Shown here: positions 30,270-40,053 of the stretch, in pieces
Numbering within the stretch: position 1 is the stretch's first letter
How the letters are laid out: the number at the start of each line of letters is the position of its first letter
From: Chara braunii
Taxonomy: Eukaryota; Streptophyta; Charophyceae; Charales; Characeae
NCBI GenBank assembly: GCA_003427395.1
Contig: BFEA01000658.1
Coordinates: 654,535 to 696,782 of the forward strand
DNA: 42,248 nt
Direction: 5' to 3'
Translations under genes and position numbers: made by a program
Notes under the pieces: generated by a model
Databases searched by the model: none
The model's input: only the letters and a program-made list of their open reading frames with translations
Told to the model about the DNA's origin: nothing

Positions 30270-30720
30270 ACTCCCCACTAACCTACTCTCCCACCCTCCC
30301 TCTCTACCACTCCTCTCTCCTCTGACCTCCCTGTTCACTCATCTTCCACCATCTTTTCGCTCCTCCCCTCCCCACTCACCATCTTCGAAAATCTCTTCTA
30401 CTAATCTCTTCTACTAATCTCTTCTACTCCTTTCCACCTTTCCCATCCCTTTCTCTCCCATTCCCTCACCCTCCTCTCCCCCTTCCCTCCCCCAACTACA
30501 ACCCCATCATCCCCCCACCTCCCACTTCAATCTTTTTCTCTTTCTCACCTATTTCTCTCTTCCTTCTTCACTTTTTCATCCTCTTTCCCCCCCCAACTTC
30601 AATTTTTTTTTTTTTTTCGTTTTATTTAAATTTCCTCTTTTTTAAAAAAATCGAATTTTCTTCTTCTTTCTACTTCTTTTCTCATTTTTCTGATTTGTTT
30701 TATTTTTATTTCTATTTATT
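30270..30720. repeat. Pyrimidine-rich tract
   Basis: About 450 bases dominated by C and T on the plus strand (runs such as CTCTTCTACTAATCTCTTCT, CCCTCCTCTCCCCC, then T-rich). No open frame of note. It could be leader sequence of the element suggested at 29835 or a purine/pyrimidine mirror tract. Confidence 0.7.
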
Positions 30721-30849
30721 CTGAAAATTTGAATATTTCTGCAGCACCTCTAGGTCTGTTTAGGACTTAGATATTTCAGCTGTCAGAGCACATTTTGACT
30801 TCGTGGGTGTAACCAAGTGCTGCCGATTTTTTTTCTCTTCTCCCTTTTT

Positions 30850-32020
30850 TGCAAGGATCCTAACTGATCACAACTTGCTGGAATGTCTCATTCGCATGCA
30901 CACGTATCACCAAACATAGATAAGGATAGCTTCACACAAAACTCAAAATTGAGAAGAGGGAAGAACCAAGTACAGCAACTTATATTATCAAAATCACGTT
31001 ATACAAGAGTATCTCAAATTCAAGAGTCCAGCGCCCAAAGTATACAAGTCTCCCCTTCGTACCAACATACATACATAGTCGGGCTTAGCCAACGCTTGTT
31101 CCAGTTCTCAAAAATGGCGCCAACAGGTAAGTTTCCACCATAATCAATGTCTCCACCTGTTTTCACTCTCCCTTGTTCTCTTCTCTCAAGATCTCTATCC
31201 CGGTTCTCCTTGTCTCTTCTTACATGCACACTCCCTGTCTACAAGGATCTACTCAGAATGCCTCTCGTTGATGTTCTAACACTAACCCTGCTAAAACTAA
31301 TACTAACTCTAGCTTTGCCTGGCTCAGCTATGGCTCCTGCAGCCAGCGTAGCTTCCCTTCCTCTGGCGCAACTTCCTCTTCAGCTAGTGCTCCTCCCTAC
31401 ACCTTAACGCCCAAGTGCCTCAGCACTTCCGCGTATCAATGCCAATGGGAAATCTGCCTTGTGGGGAGGCTGTCTCGTTTCTTGTAGTACTGGCCTCCCC
31501 TGGCGAGGTATGAATTCAGTCTTTGTTGGTCCTTTTCCCAGTCCCAACCCCTATGTTGTGTGCCACAGTTCCTTTTCCTCAGGGTCCACCGCTGTTGCGG
31601 CCTTCAGGCCTCAATTTTGGACTTCCAACCTGAATTTGGACTTCCCCTTTGACTGGAATCCTAACTGGACTCAACCTTTTGACTTCCTTTTGAGAGGACA
31701 CACCTGCTATACGTACAGACATACATTTTCCACGAATAGACACATATACTGCACAAACAGACACATACTGTACGTACAGACACAACTTTTGCATGAACAG
31801 ACATGGACTGCACATCCCCTGGATGAACAGTTGTGTTTGAACACTGCGACTGTTCGTCTAGGGCACAAGTTTTGACCTTTGACAATGATCTTTACTTCGT
31901 TAGGATGTGCCTTTTGACCCAAAAGACCTACTTGTTGATCTGCTTTTCACGAGTTGGGGGTCTGGCGAGTGACCTCTCTAGGCTGCACTTCTCAAGCAGG
32001 GTCTGAATCGGGTAAAGGCC
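30850..32020 (-). repeat. 3' LTR of element C
   Basis: Matches 38537-39710 throughout. It starts TGCAAGGATCC on the plus strand. The other edge falls near GGGTAAAGGCC at 32020, give or take 15 bp. Inside are imperfect ACAGACA repeats (31725-31805) and two plus-strand open frames (30883-31143 and 31147-31407) that are also open in the other LTR. Confidence 0.88.
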
Positions 32021-32034
32021 TTTTTACTCTCGCC
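32021..32034 (-). other. Probable polypurine tract of element C
   Basis: The minus strand reads GCGAGAGTAAAAA just before the GGCC edge of the 3' LTR, a purine-rich primer position. The exact limit is uncertain because similar bases also follow the other LTR. Confidence 0.5.
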
Positions 32035-32065
32035 GGCCTAGTTTCGAGGTCCTCGGAGAAATTCT

Positions 32066-32317
32066 CTATCGGTCAATAATATTGATTCCTCTTCTGGATC
32101 TTTCATATGCAGACACAATATGAGGTGCAGAATCCATTAGGTCTTCTCGTGTGAACCAGCGATCTTCACTTGAATCCTGATAAGCGAATCTCACCTTATA
32201 CTGCCGTTGTGGTTTGCCTCTATGTCCTGTCTGAAAGGTACTTTCAGCAACAATCTTATCCACATCGTATTTCCCATCCATACTAGGAGGTATCACCGAT
32301 CTGCGACTGAGAAACAA
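32066..32317 (-). pseudogene. Chromodomain-like C-terminal tail of element C
   Basis: 83 codons: MDGKYDVDKIVAESTFQTGH, then QRQYKVRFAYQDSSEDRWFT and REDLMDSAPHIVSAYERSRR. It has strand-linker-strand-Trp-helix order with the E-D-R-W motif typical of chromodomain-like tails on Ty3 chromovirus integrases. It lies immediately downstream of the integrase and ends at a TAG close to the 3' LTR, so it is the natural end of the polyprotein. Confidence 0.72.
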
Positions 32318-32318
32318 C

Positions 32319-33420
32319 TCATTTGTTACGCAAGGTAAGAGTTTTGAAGCGTGGAATACTGGATACGTAATGTAGATGTAGAGGAATCTCTATAACATAT
32401 GGACCATCCACATCGCCAGTCACATCTAGAACCTGCCAAGGTCCTCTGTAGGTTGGTAGCAACTTATGAGAGATGTTCTCTTCGGGAACAAACTCCTTAG
32501 ACTTAACCCACATCAGATCACCTCAAACAAACTGAGAAGGTCTTCTGTGCTTATTTGCCTGTTCTATCATTTGATGTTGTGCCTTCATTATATTTTGTTT
32601 TACCTTTTCAATGTATTTCTGATACTGGATAGCAAATTCACTAGTTCGTAGTGAAAGCTTATGCACTTGATCCGTGTTTAGCCGATCAATAGGCCTGCGT
32701 GGACGCCATCCCAGATGCAACTCCATTGGAGTATTTCATGTAGATAAATGAACAGAGTTATTGTAGGCGCTAGCAACTTTGGGCAAATGTTCGTCCCAGT
32801 CAATCTTGTCGGGGCGGATATACATGAGCAACGTTTGTTGCAAAATTTTGTTCATTTTCTCAGTCTGACCGTTAGTTTTAGGATGTCTACCTGAAGACAT
32901 AGTCAACTTAGAGCCATAGACGTTCATTAGCTGTTGCCATTGTTCACTTGTGAACCTTGTGTGTCTGTCACTCACGATTGTCAAGGGATGTCCATAATCC
33001 TTCACCTAGTGGTTAAAGAACTCCCGGATTACCAGTTCCGTTTTTGCTTCCGCTCGTAAAGCTACAAAGACAACATACTTACTAAATCTGTCGACGATTA
33101 CCATTACATGCGTCTTCCCATTCCTGCTTTTTACTTTGGTGTCCATAAAGTCAATGGACACAGAGTCTCCTGCACCTGTTGGAATAGGCAAAGGCTTAAG
33201 TAGACCAAGGGGGGGCTATGTGGTGCTCTTATTTCTTTGGCACACTTGACAGCCCTGCACATATGCAATGCAGTCTGATTTCATGTGAGACCAAGTATAG
33301 GAGCGCAAAAGATTCGCATAAGTCTTTTTCCATCCAAAATGACCCTCGATATCGTGACATTCCCCCAAGATCACACTTTTTATTTCTTCCACATCTGGAA
33401 TACAAAGCCTATCATGCGCA
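32319..33420 (-). pseudogene. Integrase of element C, interrupted but with intact catalytic residues
   Basis: The zinc-binding module is visible in one frame at about 33385-33222: GECHDIEGHFGWKKTYANLL and AYVQGCQVCQRNKST, giving a full H-H-C-C set. 33191-33006 begins the core with SIDFMDTKVKSRNGKTHVMV (first Asp) and stops at 33006. 33005-32736 carries VSDRHTRFTSEQW (second Asp) and HPKTNGQTEKMN (Glu). 32726-32523 and 32513-32319 are the C-terminal parts (WVKSKEFVPEENISHKLLPT, YRGPWQVLDV). There are three stops or shifts between pieces. Few changes separate it from an intact frame. Confidence 0.85.
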
Positions 33421-33574
33421 TCAGTCCTTGCGTGATACGATAGTTAGGAAACTCTTGTGGCGTTTCTTGTACACGTTTAATCATAGCGCCATAGACAGGA
33501 TCTGTGGAATACGCACTTCTAATTTTCTCTTGCAAATCGGAGCCCACGTCTAAATATGTTACAATGGCACCGAA

Positions 33575-33970
33575 GAAATCTGATCTTCGACTTAATGCGT
33601 CAGCAACAACATTATACTTACCCTTAACTGGCTTTAGCTCAAAGTCATTCGGGCCTGTGTCTTAAGCCAGTGAAGTATTTCACGATCCGAATATACCTTG
33701 AAGTGGCGTCCTAAGAGATAGTATCTTCAGTGATCCAAAGCTTCCCGGAGAGCATACGACTCTCTCTCATATGTAGAAGCGGTGAGTTTCTCGTTAGGCA
33801 GTCGTCGGGACCATTTCCATTGTCTTGTTGAAGTACAACGCCTATCCCGTACTGACTAGCGTCAGTCGTAACAATAAAGGGCAAGGAAGGGTCAACAACC
33901 TTTAAAACTGGGTAGTTAATCAGACATTTCTTTAGACGTTTAAACGAGGCTGTACAGTCTGAATCCCATT
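33575..33970 (-). pseudogene. RNase H of element C, frame-shifted
   Basis: Recognisable in several frames on the minus strand. About 33930-33830 gives PVLKVVDPSLPFIVTTDASQ and YGIGVVLQ with the first Asp. About 33705-33640 gives YYLLGRHFKVYSDREILHWL with the third acidic residue. About 33630-33575 gives YNVVADALSRRSDFFGAIVT with the last Asp. Small indels break it up, so no long open frame exists. Confidence 0.75.
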
Positions 33971-34765
33971 TTAAGATTTTTTTGTTTTTTTAAGTAATCT
34001 GCGAAGGGGCGCAACAATTATCGTGAAGTGTCTCACGAACTTTCGATAATAATTGGCTAGCCCAAGGAACGACCGCAACTCAGTCAAAGTGCGGGGGTTA
34101 GGCCTATCACATATAGCTGCAATTTTCGTGTCTTCCATTTTGATCCCATCACCATCAAGTACATGCCCCAAATACAAAACCTGACGCTTAGCCCAATCAC
34201 ACTTCTTTGGGTTTAATTTCAGAGTTGCCTCACGCAACTTCTTTAACACTAGTCGAAGGTGCTCGCAATGTTCCTTTAAATCTTTACTGAAAACCAAAAT
34301 ATCATCCAAATAAACAATGACAAATTTATCAAGCCACTCGCGAAAAAGTTCATTCATCGTTCTTTGGAACGTCGCAAGGGCGTTAGTAAGACCAAAGGGC
34401 ATAACCACAAACTCATAGTGCCAGTACCTCGTTCTAAAGGCAGTTTTATATTGGTCTTCCGATTCTACCTCAATCTGATGGTAGTCGAACTTCAAATCAA
34501 TCTTTGTGAAGTATTTGCAACCCTGCACACGATCCATCAAATCATCTATCCGCGATAACGACTCTGCGTTTTTTACAGTTATTTCATTTAACCTTCTATA
34601 GTCTATGCACATGCGTACCCCGCCATTTTTCTTTGGTACGAATAACACAGGCGCACCATAGGGCGAGGAGCTAGGTCTTATCCACCCTTTTTTCAGTAAT
34701 TCGTCAAACTCGGTTCGCAATTCATCCAACTCCTTAGGTGACATTCGGTAGATGGCCCCCACCAT
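33971..34765 (-). pseudogene. Reverse transcriptase of element C, catalytic box intact
   Basis: 264 open codons cover nearly the complete Ty3/gypsy RT: KGWIRPSSSPYGAPVLFVPK, VRMCIDYRRLNEITVKNAES, YFTKIDLKFDYHQI (first palm Asp), [35 protein letters not shown] (catalytic D-D), PKKCDWAKRQVLYLGHVL and a thumb with RSFLGLANYYRKFVRHF. The frame starts inside a 106-bp tandem duplication (34654-34865), which disconnects it from the protease upstream. It ends in an A-rich KKTKKS shift into RNase H. This is the only RT in the window whose catalytic motif survives. Confidence 0.9.
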
Positions 34766-34865
34766 AGGGCGAGGAGCTAGGTCTTATCCACCCTTTTTCC
34801 AATAATTCGTCAAGCTGGGTTCGCAATTCATCCAACTGCTTATGTGACATTCGGTAGATGGCCCC
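34654..34865 (-). repeat. 106-bp tandem duplication at the protease/RT boundary of element C
   Basis: Two units begin CACCATAGGGCGAGGAGCTA at 34654 and 34760 and end at TAGATGGCCCC. They encode the same YRMS...KGWIRPSSSPYG segment twice. Because 106 is not a multiple of three, the upstream frame runs into GGGHLPNVT and stops. Confidence 0.92.
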
Positions 34866-35555
34866 CTTAGGAATCGAACTCATTGGGATAATGTCTATGC
34901 GATGCTTAATGGGTCTCTCAATCACACCGCTTGGGGCCTCTACCACATCTGCGAACTCTTTCATAAGTTTCTCAATTTCTGGGGACTTAGGCTCTTCCTT
35001 ATTTTCACCCTCTCTTACTGGGCGCACATATGCCACAAAGACTTGGTCATACAAGTTGTGCTTCTTAACATGGCGAGCGAACGCTGGGGCACTCATACAA
35101 CAATGAGCTAAGCTGCTTTCTTTACCTGATTCATGGAATAGGCGGATTCTCTTCTTTCCACCCTGTGGACTAGGGAACCAACACTCATGATCCCTTATCT
35201 TTATATCCGCATTTGCAGCTTCACCCCAATCCATACCTAAAAGAATGTCAAAAGGGAGATTATCTTCCACCAAGAGAGTCGGAGAGTGGAGAACGCGTTC
35301 CACCTTCCCCTCTGCTTCTAGCCGGAAGTATATCTTGACCTCTTCAACATACTTGTCCATCACGGTTACTGTACTATTAGCTAATTTACTTACTACGGGC
35401 TCATCTAATTGCTTAACCCTGAGCCCGAGTCGCAATTTTTGCAAACCTTTCTTACTTATATAGCTGCGTGTAGACCCGCTGTCAATCATTCCTCCTACTC
35501 TTACTTTATTAATTTCAAGATCTGCAATTATTAGCTGTCCTTTACGTTTCTTCAT
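34734..35555 (-). pseudogene. Aspartic protease and RT linker of element C
   Basis: 273 open codons. IADLEINKVRVGGMIDSGST followed by RSYIS contains the intact retropepsin D-S-G active site. NLPFDILLGMDWGEAANADI is the conserved second motif. After a linker (KLMKEFADVVEAPSGVIERP, then KHRIDIIPMSSIPKGAIYRM) it enters the RT and is cut off by the frame change of the 106-bp duplication. As a domain the protease looks complete and could be active, but it is not joined to a working Pol frame. Confidence 0.88.
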
Positions 35556-35774
35556 TTCAGTCTAGGCTTGGCGACGAGCGGCCGACTCATCACCCACGCC
35601 AGCGAGGGATCCATCTGGAGAGATGCATACGCTTGCCACCTCTGGACAATGTACTAGATGGGGATTGTCTACCTCTTCAGTTGTCTACCTCTTCAGTTTC
35701 TGCCAGTGGGACCTTCGAATGGGAGGATTTCTTTTTTTCAACATCCGAAGTCCCTGTAGAGGCAACCGAGACCT

Positions 35775-36278
35775 CTACTGGTTGTTCCATTTTGCCACCT
35801 TATAGTCAGGACAATAAGGGATAATATGATCGGGGTCCCCACATTTAAGGCACTGGTCGATAACTTTCCTTTCCTGCCAAACTTTCTCTATGATTCCCAA
35901 CTTTTTCCAAGGTTCCCCTTCGGGTAGACCTAGATGAGGTGGGTATGGCTTATCCCATTTGTTATACCAGGTGGCTCTTCCTCTTTCCCAGGCAGAATTG
36001 GAACCACGACCACCTTGCGAGGGACCATTTCCCCTTCCTCCCGCGTAGTAGCTACCCGCATGATCTAATGCGATCTTGTTGAACTTCTCGTATGTCATCC
36101 CCTCTTCCTTGGTGCGAGGATACAACTGAGTCCTGAGGGGGTCGGGTAGTGCACGTGCAAATCTATTTAGAATTTGAGCCGGGGTCAGTCCATGCTCATT
36201 ACACTGCAACAGTTCATCCATAGTTGCCTTAAGTGTTGAAGTACTTTTCCATTTCCTATCTGGGAGATTCAATATCAA
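35775..36278 (-). pseudogene. Gag C-terminal part of element C with intact CCHC knuckle
   Basis: 167 codons. The start is capsid end sequence (GLTPAQILNRFARALPDPLR, QLYPRTKEEGMTYEKFNKIA). Then comes a Gly/Arg-rich basic linker (YYAGGRGNGPSQGGRGSNSA). Near residue 143 is CLKCGDPDHIIPYCPDYK, a perfect C-x2-C-x4-H-x4-C zinc knuckle. It would bind element RNA. It is separated from the capsid body (36367-37089) by a frame break between 36279 and 36366. Confidence 0.87.
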
Positions 36279-36366
36279 TATCTCAGTTCTCCTGGCTAAG
36301 TTCTTGTCCTCAACCGTTCTCTGACGGCTTTGAGAAAGTCTTCAATGCGGGTTTGTTGGGAATACT

Positions 36367-37607
36367 CTACCATGGAACTGCAACTCGCTTCCTTTTGCAG
36401 GGAGATTGCAAACTCATGGCATCTCCTCCCATACATGAACTTGCCATTAACACTCGGTCCCAGTATGAAATTCGTTGTCCGTAGACATACGACTCAACTG
36501 CCGCAATCCAATGCAATACACTTTCACCTTTCTTTCCTGCGTATGTCCTTGAAATTTTTACTTTGATCTTATTAATCTGCCCCGCTCCTTCTTCTCGTTG
36601 CACACCCTTTTTTTTTTTGTCATCTCCCCCATCTCCGTCTCCATCTCTATCTCGTCCTCCTCCGCCGCTGCCCTTGACTATCTTTTCAATCACGACTGGA
36701 GTAAAGGTCTGGGTGATGTGGTTGTCTAATTTTTTAATGTATGATTTGATATGTTGATCGACATCTTTAGCGGACTTCTCCAAAAAGGTATTCCAGATTC
36801 CTTCAAATTCATATTGTTGTTTCTCTACCTTCTGCAAGGTTTGGTTTATAGCCGCGACCTCTTGCTTTGTATGTAGAACTGTTTCTGTTACAAGGGCAAG
36901 CTTTTCGTTTGTAGCAATTTGTTTGTCTTTTTGTTCTTGCAACTCTTTCTGCAGCCTTGCCCCTTCTATTTGTAGTTTTTTCCTTTCTTCTAATTCTTGC
37001 CTTTTTGCTGCTAACATTTTGCTATGCCATTCTGCACGTTTTTCTTCGAGCATAAGGTCCTTTTCCTTCTGGTCATCGATGGATGTCAACTTTTTGCAAT
37101 GAACGTATCTCGTTCTTCTTCGGTTTCCTCAATTCTGTCGCTGGAATATGCATACTTGTCATACAAGTCCTGCGGCTTGACGTGAAGTTCTTCACCCATC
37201 TGACTGCTCTCTCCTCTTCCAGTCCGCCGTCTGATCAGCCTTTCAGCTCCTTTATCACCCTCTTCTTCTTCTTCTTCTTCTTCTTCAATAGTCTGTAACT
37301 CCTCTTTCAATTGTTTTTCCATCTTTTCTTTCATTTTTTTTTTTAGTCTTTCTTTTTCCATTTGGGTTTTCTTCTTTATCTCCTCTTCCTTCTGTCTTTT
37401 TCTGTTTTCTTTTTCTTTCTTTTTTTCTGCCTGCCGGCGATCGATCTCAGCCTGTTCAGCAGGCGCCGGCCCTGGCTTAATTGTTCCTGATCGCATCATC
37501 ATTTTGGATGCGCATACTCTTCCAACACCCAGTGGAAAGAAAACACGGAACAGAGGGCCCAACAGAACAGAAAGCGCAATCAAACCCTGCATCGGGAAGT
37601 CGTCCAT
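36367..37607 (-). pseudogene. Gag N-terminal and capsid part of element C
   Basis: Two pieces. 37607-37086: the probable Gag start is the Met-rich MMMRSGTIKPGPAPAEQAEI at about 37502, followed by a long Lys/Glu coiled coil with an (E)n run encoded by a CTT repeat (37262-37288 on the plus strand). 37089-36367 continues the coiled coil (ATNEKLALVTETVLHTKQEV) and the capsid (RTYAGKKGESVLHWIAAVES). The pieces overlap at an A-run (GCAAAAAGTTGAC on the minus strand); one base lost from the run explains the shift. Gag would assemble the cytoplasmic particle. Confidence 0.8.
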
Positions 37608-38520
37608 GATGGGACTTTAGCACAGGGGTACTTCCGCTGGTCCTACCAGGTAAGACTCCCAACTGATGCTTAAGCTAATCTAAGTGGATGGGAGAAAACG
37701 ATTTCGCTCTGTTTTTTTTTTTCCGCAGACTCTGGATGTCACTGCTGTAATAATGAATTTCAGATTTCAATCTTTGAATATGCAATAGGATCTTTTTTTT
37801 TTCCTTTTTTACTTGCTGCCTATCTTCAACTTCAGATATCGAACCGATCAGAATAAGTACTACACTTAATCCTTATCAAAGATCCACCCGCTTTTGAGTG
37901 TTTCACTTACTTTTATCTTTTTCCTAATCTTGTCTGTCCTTGTGCGCAGGTACCAGCTGGATTGTTACTATGTCAGTTGCTTAGACAACACTTCGATCAC
38001 TAGTTATCTCTGCTTAATTTGATTCTCCCTTGTACCTGACCGACGTGGCAGACTGCCACCAACTCTCACTGTACCCCTATTTTTACTACAGCGCAGATAT
38101 CAGATCAAAGGGACAATACTCTGACCACTCTTGACTCTGACGTGACCAGACCCTTTGTTCCCAATCAACCAGACTACAGACCAGGTGACTCGATCCGACA
38201 AGAGCAACACTGACCCCAGAGAGGATGAGGAGTAGTGATTCAACACACACACACACACATGTGGCCAGGTAAGGGAAAAAAGGGTGCTTCTCTCTTTTGC
38301 AGCGATCGTCGATGAAGACTCCTCGTTGCTCCGCACTCCAACGCTCCACTCGAGGTAAGTTTCTCTCCTTCACCTCTTCCCCTTCGGCCTACTCCTCTCT
38401 CATGTCCCAATCCACTTCTTCTCTCCTTACACCTTTACCATAGCCAGCATCTTGAAGCCAGCATCTCTTTCTCTCGCCAGCTTCACTCAAGCCAGCGCAT
38501 TGGCGAGCGCAGTGAGTCTA
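37608..38520 (-). other. Leader of element C
   Basis: Lies between the primer site and gag. No coding motif. It contains a short (CA)9 repeat at 38242-38259, a CGACGTGGCAGACTGCCACC word at 38041, and a GCCAGCATCTTGAAG repeat near the primer site (38449-38470). Confidence 0.6.
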
Positions 38521-38532
38521 GCTCTGATACCA
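38521..38532 (-). other. Primer-binding site of element C
   Basis: The minus strand reads TGGTATCAGAGC, the exact common plant initiator-Met primer site, four bases inside the LTR edge at 38537. Confidence 0.9.
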
Positions 38533-38536
38533 AAAA

Positions 38537-39710
38537 TGCAAGGATCCTGACTGATCACGACTTGCTGGAATGTCTCATTCGCATGCACACGTATCACCAA
38601 ACATAGATAAGGATAGCTTCACACAAAGCTCAAAATTGAGAAGAGGGAAGAACCAAGTAGCGCAACTTATATTATCAAAATCACGTTATACAAAAGTATT
38701 TCAAGTTCAAGAGTCCAATGCCCAAAGTATACAAGTCTCTCCTTCGTACCAACATACATACAGAGCCTGGCTTAGCCAACGCTTGTTCCAGTTCTAAAAA
38801 ATGGCGCCAACAGGTAAGTTTCCACCGTAATCAATGTCTCCACCTGTTTTCACTCTCCCTTGTTCTCTTCTCTCAAGATCTCTATCCCAGGTCTCCTTGT
38901 CTCTTCTTACATGCACACTCCCTATCTACAAGGATCTACTCAGAATGCCTCTCGCTGATGTTCTAACACTAACCCTGCTAAAACTAATACTAACTCTAGC
39001 TTTGGCTGGCGCAGCTATGGCTCCTGCAGCCAGCGTAGCTTCCGTTCCTCTGGCGCAACTTCCTCTTCAGCCAGCGCTCCTCCCTGCACCTTAACGCACA
39101 AGTGCCTTAACACTTCCACGTATCAATGCCAATGGGAAATCTGCCTTGTGGGGAGGCTGTCTCGTTTCTTATTGTACTGGCCTCCCCTGGTGAGGTCTGA
39201 ATTCAGTCTTTGTTGGTCCTTTTCCCAGTCCCAGCCCCTGTGCTGTGTGCCACAGTTCCTTTTCCTCAGGGTCCACTGCGGCTGCGGCCTTCAGGCCTCA
39301 ATTTCGGACTTCCAACCTGAATTTGGACTTTCCCTTTGACTGGAATCCTGACCGGGACTCAACCTTTTGACTTCCTTTTGAGAGGACACACCTGTTATAC
39401 GTACAGACATACATTTTACACGAACAGACACATATACTGCATGAACAGACACATACTGTACGTACATACACAACTTTTGCATGAACAGACATGGACTGCA
39501 CATCCCCTGGATGAACAGTTGTGTTTGAACACTGCGACTGTTCGTCCAGGGCACAAGTTTTGACCTTTGACAATGATCTTTAGTTCGTTAGGATGTGCCT
39601 TTTTTACCCAAAGAACATACCTGTTGATCTGCTTTTAACGAGTTGGGGGTCTGGCAAGTGACCCCTCTAGGTTGCACTTCTCAAACGAGGTCTGAATCGG
39701 GTAAAGGCCC
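38537..39710 (-). repeat. 5' LTR of element C
   Basis: Partner of 30850-32020. It starts TGCAAGGATCC on the plus strand, adjacent to the primer site. The outer edge lies near GGGTAAAGGCCC (39710), uncertain by about 15 bp. It carries the same ACAGACA repeats (39405-39495) and the same 86-codon open frame (38834-39094). Confidence 0.88.
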
Positions 39711-40053
39711 TTTTATCTCTCTCCCCTCTTACTTCGTCGGATCTTTGCCGGCACACTTCGACCCCATGGAGTTAACAAAATGCTGCCGAAATTTTTGAAA
39801 AATCCAACACTCAGTCCCTCTTTAGTCTCCCCCGCCTCATTTATTTATTTATGATTTCTTTACTATTCTGCCAGGCATGCCCGACCGGTTGGGCCCAGGG
39901 GGGTCCCCCCGGTGAAACCGGGCGACGCAAAAACACAGCAGGAAGTTTTTTTATTTTTTTTTGAAGGCGGGGTTGTGCTGCGCTACCCTAGAGGACCACG
40001 AATCTGCAATAAAAAAGTTAAGTTGGGGGTTAGGGGGGGGGGCGCTGGGGGAG
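39711..40053. other. Unassigned spacer with GC-rich palindromic patch
   Basis: Nothing coding. At 39873-39930 a patch rich in GCATGCCCGACCGG and GGGTCCCCCCGG words resembles the GC ends of the 0.5-kb TIR elements at 10849-11911 and is also followed by an A-run. It could be a fragment of the same family, but I cannot delimit it. 40020-40053 is G-rich. Confidence 0.4.

Larger units (their letters stand above)
30850..39710 (-). mobile_element. Ty3/gypsy LTR retrotransposon C, full length
   Basis: Two LTRs of about 1.17 kb (30850-32020 and 38537-39710) flank a minus-strand internal region. Its order is primer site, leader, gag, protease, RT, RNase H, integrase, chromodomain-like tail. It is the best preserved of the elements: the CCHC knuckle, protease DSG, RT YLDD, integrase HHCC and DDE residues are all readable. 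Frames are still broken in gag, at a 106-bp duplication in the RT, through RNase H and within integrase. Target duplications are unclear because the outer LTR edges are uncertain. Confidence 0.9.

Noticed and set aside
38521-38532. tRNA gene suggested by initiator-Met 3' end sequence (also at 6086, 29835 and 41191)
   Set aside because: Only 11-12 bases match and each lies at an LTR edge. These are primer-binding sites, and no cloverleaf is present.
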